DNA of 64,000 nucleotides from assembly GCA_027625915.1 (NCBI GenBank), contig JANTQA010000026.1, positions 6,696,001 through 6,760,000 on the forward strand. The letters are read 5' to 3'. Made by a program: the position numbers and the translations under genes. Within the stretch, counting starts at the first letter, position 1, and each line of letters starts with the position of its first letter. Shown one piece after another: positions 49,531-59,600 of this stretch. Origin of the DNA: Anaeramoeba flamelloides. Lineage: Eukaryota > Metamonada > Anaeramoebidae. A model generated the notes under the pieces. The model had not been told where the DNA came from. It was given only the letters and a program-made list of their open reading frames with translations, and did no database searches.

Positions 49531-50465
49531 AATAAATTTATCTCAATATTTAATACAGAAGCTTCATTGAATCTCACAAAATATCATTTCTAATTGACTT
49601 TGTCAAGATCTTTCTGTAATTTTTATACAGAATTAATAAAATATTATGAGAAACTAAAATAAAAAATTTATTGTATGAATTGGAAAATGACAGATATTTG
49701 AAAAAATTTATTTGATCCAAATGAGTATTGTTCAGAATTTCAGGAGTAATTCGATATTATTAATTTTTTTGAAGAGTGAGAACTTGGCCGAAACTAAAGA
49801 TTCTCCTTTTTAAAATTAAATTTTGCAGGAGGTCAATCTCTTTTTGGTTGATGATTCTTTGATATTCATTTTCATTTCCCTGGAATGGAGGATCAATTTT
49901 ATTTCACTTAAAATTCAAAAGGATAGAAAGTTGCAAACTCTTGACATTTCAAAAAACCATTCATGATTTCGATTGAGTATCATTATTATTATTATTACTC
50001 TAATTTGATTAAACTTTTTTTCTGATCATTCTTTTAAAAACCAGCCATTGATTTAATAAAATCAATTACAAACAATAGACTCTCTCAGATCTTTCTGAAA
50101 TTGTAGGCTTTGCTTTTTATTAATGATTTTATTATCCTAAAATTTAAATCAAAAGGGAAAATGAACAGTTTCACGACTTAAAAGCAAACCCCCACCACCT
50201 TTTGAGCCATTTCTCATTTTCACACAAATACCCATATTTTCAGGTGATTTTTTTTTATTTTTTATTGATCAATTAATCAGTCAGAGAAACAACTATTTTT
50301 TCCACAAACTAGTAATTTTCAACCACAAAAAATTCAACATTTACTCTTAAACAATTCACTTTTAATTAGACAATTTCAAATTGGACTAATTTGTCTTTTC
50401 ATTAAAGCTCTTTTGTCAGAAAATCTCACACAAAGTTTTTAAAAAATAGCTTTCATTGTGTAAGA

Positions 50466-50972
50466 ATGTCAAACAATAACGAGCCAATTCTTGTTGGGAA
50501 CAGGATTTTGTTTGGCCACGAATCTCAAAACAATTTCAATTCACTTCTCCAAAGAGAGAAAGAACCCATCCAACATCTCAAGAGTCCAAATAAAACGGAA
50601 TTTTTTCAAATCTCACCAATACTTATTTCACAAAGATCATCCCATTCAAGTCGCTCCCTGAGCAGCCACCAGAACAATCAAATAATCTCAAAAAGTTTAG
50701 AACCACCCAATCACAGCCATGGAAGGCATACACAAAACCTCAAATATAAAACAGAAGTATGTCGAAACTTTTTTGGTGAAGATTGTGTTTGCGAGTTTGG
50801 AAAGAGATGTAATTTCATCCATTTTCGAAACAACCCAGAATCGATCGCTCTTGGATCAACCCATGCTTTAAAACTGTTAGGACTATCTAACAGAATTCAC
50901 GGTATTTGCCCAAACCAAACTCAGCGTACAAAGAAAAGACTCCGTATTTTTCGTTCGTTGGTTAAAATGTAA
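50466..50972 (+). CDS. Small CCCH zinc-finger protein (168 aa)
   Basis: A single CCCH finger with the YKTEVCR lead typical of the tristetraprolin/ZFP36 class suggests binding to AU-rich RNA. The ligands are C99, C109, C115 and H119 (C-x9-C-x5-C-x3-H, one residue longer than the usual x8; C107 offers an x7 alternative). Residues 1-90 are a polar Ser/Asn/Gln-rich region, and the C-terminal 45 residues are basic (RTKKRLRIFRSLVKM). TTP-type proteins usually carry two fingers; here only one is seen. The ATG at 50466 follows a long AT-rich leader. I see no introns, but a further exon cannot be excluded. Confidence 0.8.
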   Translation: MSNNNEPILVGNRILFGHESQNNFNSLLQREKEPIQHLKSPNKTEFFQISPILISQRSSHSSRSLSSHQNNQIISKSLEPPNHSHGRHTQNLKYKTEVCRNFFGEDCVCEFGKRCNFIHFRNNPESIALGSTHALKLLGLSNRIHGICPNQTQRTKKRLRIFRSLVKM

Positions 50973-51203
50973 AAAAAACCTTACCAAAATCTTGTTACTA
51001 TTGTTTGATCAAAACCTGAACCCACAACCCAACAATATTATTTAAATTCTTGAGCTGTAAATGAAAACATTTTCTTTCTAGAAAGCTGTGAATAGTTTTT
51101 TTTGTTTCTTTTTAACTGAACACAAATTAGAAATGGGAAATTGTTATTAATCTTTTTGTTTCCATTTTGGCACAAAAAACAATGATCTATAGACCTTCTT
51201 TTG

Positions 51204-51391
51204 CACTACAAAAAATCTCATGTCTTTTACAGAGCTTGATGTCTTTACAAAGATTTCATACAATTTAAATGCCTTTCGCTTATTTACAAAACCTTTTTTT
51301 AGTTTTAGAACACTTTGCAATCATTTCAAGCACTTTTCAATTCTTTAACAAGTAGAAAAGCTTTGTAAAATCCACATATTTTTTTGTAGTG
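51204..51391. mobile_element. Possible MITE with CACTACAAAAAA ends
   Basis: CACTACAAAAAA at the left is matched by TTTTTTGTAGTG at the right, and subterminal TTTTACAGAGCTT by AAGCTTTGTAAAA. The rest of the arms is diverged. CACTAC-type ends are known from several DNA transposon groups. No target duplication is clear. Confidence 0.45.
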
Positions 51392-51550
51392 TTTTTTTTT
51401 TTTTTCTTTATCCCCTACATTTATTTTATTTTATTTTATTTTATTTTTTTATACATTTATTTTTCATTTTATTTTTTATTTATCTCTTTTCTTTTATTTC
51501 CATTTCTGTTTTAAATTATAAACCAAAAAAATTTTTTATTACTTGGTGCC

Positions 51551-51853
51551 TTAGAAAATATTATTTTTGATTTTTTTGAACAAAAACTTCTTACCATTTT
51601 TATATAAAAATAAATCGGATTTAACAAATTTTTTTTCCAAAAAGTCTGAAAAATTAGTTTTTAGGAAAGTGTTTAAAACATGATCTGGACTTTTTTCTTC
51701 TGCTTGAGAGAAAATATGTGAAACTTCTGAGCAGCAATCTTGAAAAAATAACGAATATATTTCCAAATCATTTATTAGATGTAATATGACATTTTTAAAA
51801 ATAAAATTTATTCTCAAATTATTTGTATAAATTTTTTGTTTCTCAAGTTTCAA
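51551..51853 (-). CDS. Unassigned open frame, possible exon
   Basis: A frame of about 100 codons contains FQDCCSEVSHIFSQAEEKSP and a less biased amino-acid mix than neighbouring chance frames. It has no family match that I recognise and no clear splice sites. It may be an exon or chance. Confidence 0.25.
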   Translation of the reverse strand: MKLEKQKIYTNNLRINFIFKNVILHLINDLEIYSLFFQDCCSEVSHIFSQAEEKSPDHVLNTFLKTNFSDFLEKKFVKSDLFLYKNGKKFLFKKIKNNIF

Positions 51854-52749
51854 TTAATTACAGATCAAAAAAATTAAAAAGTTCTTTAAATTGGAAAATA
51901 GGAGTATAAATTATCATTTTCGAAAACTAAAACTTCTCATTTTATACTACTCCTAGATGCTAAATTTTTTTTTATTTTTTTTTTAAAGTTTCTTTACGAG
52001 TATTTTTTGATTTTTGCTGATAATTTATTTATTATTTTTTTTATTTTCATCAAAAGGTAAATTTGGAATTAAAACTTATTTTGATAAAAAAACCTTAATA
52101 GATAAACCATTCTAAAAATATGTAAACATATAAGATCAAAACTACAGGAATTTTTTTTTTTTTTGTAATAAAAAGAAAAATTATTTTATTTTCTTTTTAT
52201 TTCTTTAATTAAAAGAAAAAAAAACATATTAGATTTACCAGGATCTAAAAAAATTGAGTAAAATCTTTGTTTGTATTCCATTCTTTTGAATTCTGTTAAA
52301 CCTAGGTACTTCCCAAATTCCCAAATTGTGATTTAGGAATTTTATTCAAGACTCAAAAATAAATTTATTATCCACTAATGTTAAAAAATAAGATAAATCT
52401 CTTTTTCTAATAGTATCAAAAATTGTAATAATATTATTTTTTAATATATTAAAAATGTTAAATTTTTTTTAATTCAGATATCGAGATTTTTCGATTATTT
52501 ACATAGTCTGGGAAGTTCCAGTGAAAATGAAAAAATATAAATTATTTATCTTTGAAAAAATTTTAACTTTTTTTAAATTAAGAAATGGATTAAAGAGAAT
52601 TAAAAAATATAAATATAGCAATATATCAAAATTATTTTCAATTTTGTATTTTAAATGTGATGGAATTTATGTCAAATTGATGTTAAGGTGGATATAACCA
52701 TTTTAAAAAAAGAAAAATGGAAAAAATAAAACTAAAAAATGAAAAATCA

Positions 52750-53240
52750 TGATTTGTTCATTTTAGAAGAAATACCAAATTAGCATCATTTATTCACTAA
52801 TTAGAATGTTAAAAATTTTTTTTTATATTACAATATAAATAAAATAAAATATAAATAATTATCAATACAAATAAATCAAGATTGTGTTAAAAATTTTGGA
52901 GAGTAAAAAAAAAAAAAATACATTTGTAAATTTGTTGTAATTCTATTAACAATTATTAACCAATCAAATGGTTAGATGCCATCAACTGGTTGTATTTGAG
53001 TTCTTCGATTTTGAAGAACTCAACTTTTACTCAATATCAATCATTGTAAAAATAATTTTTGATCTAACATTACTGATTGAGAAATTCAAAAATAAAAAAC
53101 AAAAAATCAGAAAATGATCATATGATTTTCATATTTTACAAAAATCAAAAAAATTACTAATTTAAATGAAATTTTATTATTATGTTTTTTTTTATCATTT
53201 TAACCATTTCAAAAATTTTAAATTATAGTTTATGTTCGTT
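52750..53240. repeat. Dispersed repeat family, third copy
   Basis: It matches the middle of the 2380-3420 copy in the same orientation (AATTATCAATACAAATAAAT, AAAATTTTGGAGAG, CAATCAAATGGTTAGAT, TATTTGAGTTCTTC). Confidence 0.6.
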
Positions 53241-53550
53241 CTAATCCTGAGAGTATTGTTAGAACACCATATGATTCTATGTTTTTTTGACGGCTAATTT
53301 TAAAGATTTACCAAAAAAATAAAGATTTAAGGGGTGAAAACTTTGTAGATTGAAATATATTTTCTTCGTATGTCAACATCTATTTCACTTCAAAAATTAT
53401 AATTATTTCCTTTTATTAATATAGAAAATTATACAAAAGGTTTTTAATAAAAAATGTATCACTTTGATTTTGTCTTCACAGTAAGAGGGGTAATATCATT
53501 AGATTAAACCTGATGTTAGTCAGAACTCAGGATCTTTATTTTATAATATA

Positions 53551-53998
53551 ATGTGTGTTTCAAAATAAAAAGCGTGTTTTTTTGTTATAGTTGACCAATA
53601 CATTAACCAATGAAAGAAACCAATAATAAACCCTAAAAAAAAATATGGTATTGGTTTCTTAAAGTTCTATTATTTAAAAAGAAAGTCTAAAAATGAAGAA
53701 TCAAATTGCAAAATTTATCTCAAAAAATAGAGTTAATTTTTAAAGAAAATTTTAATCATAAAAAAAAACAAAAAAATCCAAAAAAATTGAGAATATTATG
53801 GAAAATTTTCAACTATTTACATGAATAATTTAAATTTTACTTTAAATAACCAGGCCTTTACTTGCAAAATTGATTTGAACTTAGGTATACTATTTGTTAG
53901 TAGATTGGATGTTGCATTGTTACAAGAATAAAAAAAAGCACGGATAATATTTTGAAACATGGATTAGAGTCGTTGTGCACGCTTTATTTTGATCACTG
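53551..53998. mobile_element. Possible Tc1/mariner-type short element, about 450 bp
   Basis: The right end, read inward, is TA-CAGTGATCAAAATAAAGCGTG. The left end after TA is ATGTGTGTTTCAAAATAAAAAGCGTG. The shared core CAAAATAAA(AA)GCGTG in inverse orientation and the TA borders (53549-53550, 53999-54000) support a small element. The left end is diverged. Confidence 0.4.
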
Positions 53999-54662
53999 TA
54001 GATGGAGAAAGACGAAAAGAAAAGCAAGAAATTATTTTTCCTTTTTCATTTCCATTTTTATTTTATCGTAAAAAAAAAAGATGGTAATTGAATTTCATAA
54101 GAGATTCATAAAAAAAAACAAGTTAACAACATTTATCAAAAAGATTCAAGTTTATTCTCTTTGTAAATACTTTTTACTAAACAATTTATTTGTATTTTTT
54201 GGTAGTAATTAGTTTTACAAATTTAAATGACAAATAATCTTCTACTTCTTTAATTACTTTCGATTAGTTGAAAATTAGAATGTCAATCATAGAAATTGAA
54301 ATGTTTTGATTATTTTTGGAATAATAAGCCAATAATATAAAAAATTTTGTAGATCATACTAAAAATAATTTTTGGTTTATTTTGAATAAATTTTTATTGT
54401 TAAAAAAGTTTATGTAGAGTGAAAGTTTAAAAATTTAATGAGTTTTCTAAAATCTTATGATTTTGGTTCTTAATTGCTCGTTTTGTTTTATGAATTGATT
54501 TTATTTCTTTGGTCTAATTTACAATCTTTTAAGTTTGTTTGAGACGATTTGAAGTTTTATATTTTTTATTATTTTTTTTCAAAATAAAAACCAACAATTA
54601 CAAAAAATCTACCCAACTAATTAATGAAATTTAACACATTAAACAATGATTTTTTTTTTAAT

Positions 54663-54784
54663 GTATTCGGCCATACCCAATTTAATAATCCTGGACACAT
54701 TCCGAACCCAGAAGATCAACGAATTGAGGGCTAAGCTAGTTAGTGAGATGGGGAACCTCTCGCGAACACTTGGTGCTGAATACT
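54663..54784 (+). rRNA. 5S ribosomal RNA
   Basis: About 122 bases with the universal 5S features. The 5' strand GTATTC pairs with GAATAC at the 3' end (helix I), followed by GGCCATAC, then GAACCCAGAAGATCAA (loop B/C region) and GGGCTAAGCTAGT with AGATGGGGAACC, the internal control region. CACTTGGTGCTG closes the molecule. A run of six T directly after it is a normal RNA polymerase III stop. It stands alone here rather than in a tandem array. Confidence 0.93.
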
Positions 54785-54789
54785 TTTTT
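54784..54789 (+). terminator. RNA polymerase III T-run terminator of the 5S gene
   Basis: Six consecutive T immediately follow the 3' end of the 5S rRNA, as expected for Pol III termination. Confidence 0.75.
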
Positions 54790-56620
54790 ATTTTAATTCA
54801 GTAATTTTAATTTTATATTTTTATTCTTTTTTTTTTTAATATATATTTTTTTTCATATTTTTTTCCTCAACATATTTATGACTAGTTTTTTTATTACATC
54901 AAACATTTACTTTTTAACTTATGTCATATACTAAAAATTAATCATACAACTATAAATTAAAAATCAGAAAAATAATGATATGTAATTATTAATAAAATCA
55001 ATACATTTACCTTTCAAAAAAAATAATATCGATCTCAATAAAAACTTCTAAAAGAAATCAAAAAATTATTGAACACCTTCTATCTGAGAGTGGAAATAAA
55101 TTACTTTAACTTCTAAATTTATCAGTTTTCAATTCGTTCAAGATATTTGCATAAAGAATATGGACTTTCCCGTAAAATTTATAATTAATTGTCTTACTAA
55201 ATAATTATAGTTGGCGTTTAAAAAAACAAAGTAATATATTTTTGACTGGGAAACTTTGTTTCAAATGAAAGTTCATTATTGAACAATTTTGACATACTTT
55301 ATAATCTTAATAGGATGTGTGGTTCTGAACATTAATGATATATTCTAATCACAAAAAAATCAATTTTTTAGATCAAGATCATTTTTTCTAATTTTTGTTT
55401 TTCTTTTTTCTTTCTTTTTCTTCTTTCTCTTTTGAAACTTTGCTTATTTTTATTTTTGTTTTTCTTCGTAAATTTTTCTTATAATTTTTATATCTGAATT
55501 TTTTTTTTTTTCCATTTTTTTTTTTTTTTTTTTTTATTTTGAAAAAGATCCTGTAGAAAAAAAAAAGAGATCTTCGAAAAGACCAATAATTACTAAGAAA
55601 ATTGAGACTATGTAATGCCTTTTAAAATGAATTAAATTATTCATAAAAAATCTGTCTGTTCAACTTTTTTTCAGTGAAAGTTCATATAAAAAAAAATCTG
55701 TAATGCTTATTTCAAAAAATTTTAACTACTTTTTTTTAATTTCTGGTTCTATTTTTTTTTTAATTTTCAAAATATCGGGTTTTTAACTATTTAGAATGAT
55801 TTAAAAGTTAAGTGTTAATCAAATTTAATCATTATTTTTTTCTTGAATACTAAAGAATATACATTTTTTTTTCAATTTATTATTTCAGGTGAGTCACAAT
55901 TTTTGAAATCGAGTTTATTTTCTTTTTTGTTTTGTTTTCATTTCATTTTTTCAAGAAAAGCTATCTTATGAGTTGAAATCTTGCCTATATTATAGCTTGG
56001 ATAAAAATATCTTAATAAATTTAGAGTTTCGGGAAGTGCCGTCAATTGCCGCAGAGTACCGTCAAGTACCGTAGAGTGCCTAGGTTTTCTTGAGGTTTTC
56101 TGTTTATTATGTAAAATCTAGAACACTTCACAAATAAACAGAAAACTCAAGAAAACCTAACATCGCTTTTCCAGAATTCAAAAGAAAAAAGAAAAAACAA
56201 AAGATTTCACTCAATTCTTTTAAATTCTGGAAAAGCCTAACGACATTTTTTTTTAATTTGAGAAATAAACAAAAAGAGTATGAAATTTTCTTTTAATTTC
56301 TAAAATTAAAAAAAACTTAACGTCAAGTGCCGTAGAGCGTCGTAGAGTGATGTCAAGTGCCTAGGTTTTCCAGAATTCAAAAGAATGAAGAAAAATCAAA
56401 AGATTTAACTCAATTCTTTTAAATTCTGGAAAACCTAACCGAGGTTTTTTTTAATTTCTTAAATTAAAAAACCTAACGGCAAACATGATGTAATTTTGTG
56501 GAATCACGTCTCTTCAATAATAGATATATATATATATATATAAAGTATTTTTTTTACCTCTCAAGAGAGAGCATATTAAAAATAAGAACTAAAAATTCAA
56601 AGTCTATAAAAGAAATAAAT
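54790..56620. other. Interval between 5S rRNA and the ARF-GEF gene
   Basis: It holds T-rich low-complexity DNA and the long hairpin-family copy (55970-56525), with a TA microsatellite at about 56523-56541. No gene is visible. Confidence 0.6.
55970..56525. repeat. GTGCCGTAG hairpin-cluster repeat, long copy
   Basis: The same outer ends as the 7690-7905 copy enclose at least four successive hairpins. The first has AGGTTTTCTTGAGGTTTTCTG arms. The second and fourth have TTTTCCAGAATTCAAAAGAA arms closed by TTCTTTTAAATTCTGGAAAA. The last is an AATTTCTTAAATT hairpin. Short G+C linkers of the form AAGTGCCGTAGAG or AGTACCGTCA separate them. It is non-coding. Confidence 0.65.
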
Positions 56621-59600
56621 CTATTTATTATTAATGACTCCATAATTTTCACCAACTTTATAAAAAAATAGAATCAAATTATTTTTAATATTTTTGTTTG
56701 GATAATTAATTAATTTTGAAAATTTAATATATAGATCATTTTCAATTAATTTTTTAAAATATTTATCTTTTAAAACTGTTGTTAATTTCAAAATTAAAAC
56801 AAAAAGATGTTCATTATTCAATTGAATTTTATCTTTTTCTAAATTTAAATATTTCTTTAATAATTTTTCTTCTAAATGATTTCCTTTATTAATTTTCATC
56901 ATATCTAGATCCTTTTCATCATCTTCGTTATCATTACCATTGCCATTCCCATCAAATTTTTGATTCCGGTTCTCACTAATTTTCAATTTCTTTGAAATTT
57001 CGCATATCTTTTTTAATATTAAATTATAGGCAAAATTAGAATATTGATCGTTGTTGGAATTATATAGGTTGAATAATAAAAGGAGGTTAGTTTTCTTAAT
57101 ATTAAATTCTTGATTAATTAAATTTGGCAATCCAACAGTTGAGAATCCATTTTGAAATAAAAAATTTCTCAAATTTGTATTTGAATTAAATTTGATACAA
57201 AATTCTAAGATCGATTGAATATTATTAAAATAAATTTTTATTTCATCAAAAGACAATTTGTCAACAAAGGTTTTAATGAAGACGTTCATAAGTTTTAAAA
57301 CTTTAAATTGTATTAATGATTTTAATTTGATTTCTTCATAGGAAGCAATGTACTGATCGAATTTGCTATTTGAAACATTTGAAGAAAGATTTTCATCCTT
57401 AATGTTAATTAATAATGATTTGTTTGGTAAGGTCAAATTAAATAAATCCAAAATGAATTTTGAAAGATGATCTATTAATTCTTTATTAAATTTGTCTTTG
57501 CATGTAATAATTAAGTTATTTAATTTCAGTATTGAATTGATGATAAAAATATTATTGTTATTATTCAAAATCATTTTTTTTAATAAATTTAATAAATCTA
57601 TTAATAAAAATGAGACATTTTCAAATTGAGAAATGAATAATTGAAGAAATTGTTCAAAAAAATAAGCAAAATTATTTTCGATTTGTTTTTCAATTTTGAT
57701 TTTATTTTTATTTTTTGGTTTAATATGCAACACCAATTCTTCTTCTTCTTCTTCTTCTTCTTCTTCTTCTTCTTCTTCTTCTTCTTCGTCGTCGTAATCA
57801 TCATCGTCATCATTATTTCCTTTATTTTTATTTTTATTTTTGTTTTTGTCATCATCATTATTGAAACTGGTTAATGCTTGGTTATTAATTAAATTATTTT
57901 TTTCAATAATAAACATATCATCAAAGATTGGAATGATTATTGTATTAAAGATCATTAACCAAGTTTTTTTATTAAAATCAGAAGAATTTAAGATTAAAAG
58001 CTTTATCAAATAGTTTTGTGAAATTTTTTTTATTTCTAAAAAGTTCGATAACGAACTTAATTTTGATAAATTAGTAAAAATAGGAAACCAATATTTATAA
58101 ATAAATTCGGTTTTTTTATTTTCGTTTTTACTTTCATTATTTATTTTTTCGCTCATTTCCATTTGACTTTTTTTTTCTTTTTCATTTATATTTTCTTTTT
58201 CTTTTTCGTTTTGATTTTCTAATCCCTCTTCTTCCTTTTTACTTTTTTTTTCTTTTTCATTTATATTTTCTTTTTCCTTTTTTTTTTCTGTTTCTTTTTC
58301 TTTTTCATTCTCGTTCTCATTCTCATTCTCATTCTCATTCCCTTTCTTTCCTAATTTCTTTTCTGTCAAATTTTCACCCTTTTCTTGTTTTTCATTATCA
58401 AATATAAACAAATTTTGATTTTTTTTCAACCAAACAGACGCGATATGTATATAGTACAAAGCCTTTTTCGAGATCTTTGAATTTAATTGATTTTCAGAAA
58501 ACCCAAACAAGGTATTAATATAATTTAAAAAATCTTTATAAAAATACTCAAAATAGGATTTACAGTATTTAATTTTCATTTTAAAGCTAGCCTTTAAAAT
58601 ATTATTATTTTTAATTTTGGAGCAAGTTAGCAAAATTGAAAAAATCATTTTCCAACCTGATTTAATATTTTTAAAGGAGTATTGAATGATTTGGTCAATT
58701 GATTGTAAAGCGTATAGAACGACCTTTTCATTTTTTTGTTTTTTCATGATATTTAAGAAGGGTGAAAGAATATTCTTTTGAAATTGGAAATTTTCTAATT
58801 CTTCTTTTTTCAAAAATTGGATAGCCAATTGCCGTAGCCCATTGATTGAAGTCATTGAAATGATTTCATTGGGATGGCAGCCCATTTTATTTAAATATTT
58901 TGAAATGATTATCCAAATTTTGGTCCAAATTATTCTAATTCTAGATATGTTATAAATAGCTACTTCCATTAATTTTTTTAAAGAAAACAATCGGGGCTTT
59001 GGCAAACTATTAATTTCCTTTTTGCTCACAAGAATTAAATTATTGATAAAATAAATGATTGCTTCATTATTTAATTTTACAGAGTTTGTGAATATTTTGT
59101 CTATTAATAATGGATCAATATTTGATTTGATATTTTTCAAATTTTTACTTTCGAATTCAATATTGTTCGTGTTATCGCTACCGCCACCAATGTTATTATA
59201 ACTGCTACTGTTGCTATTATTATTATTATTATTCCTGGTTTTCCCGCTATTATTATTATTCAAAGAATAGGAATTGTTCAATTCATACATTAAATTGGTC
59301 TTTTGTTCATTGTCTCCAGTGATAATTTTTAAATTTTCCAATTGAGAAATGCATTTTAGTATTTCGCTCCAGCTATTGCCCAAATAATTTCCGTCTTGTT
59401 GAGCAATCTTAATTAAGGTTTTTATAGATTCGATATGCTTAGTTTTCATTTCTTCAATATTTGATAATAGTGTGAACTTGGATAATGTGGATACAAAGGC
59501 ATCTCGTTGCAATTCCATATAAAAAATGCCAGCTACCTTAATTGCGTTTCGAAAGCCGAATAAACAGTTTTTGATCGTTTTTAAATGCTCAGTTTCATTC

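Larger units (their letters stand above)
43068..50465. other. Long gene-poor interval with large foldback
   Basis: It contains a MITE (45205-45401), a TA microsatellite (about 45560-45584) and a degenerate inverted repeat of about 3.1 kb (46435-49530). Frames at 43484-43672, 43990-44259 and 46989-47195 are Phe/Lys/Ile-rich and look like chance. I recognise no gene. Confidence 0.6.
50973..54662. other. Gene-poor interval before the 5S gene
   Basis: It contains a possible MITE (51204-51391), a dispersed-repeat copy (52750-53240), a mariner-like short element (53551-53998) and one unassigned open frame (51551-51853, minus). The rest is AT-rich with no visible gene. Confidence 0.55.
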
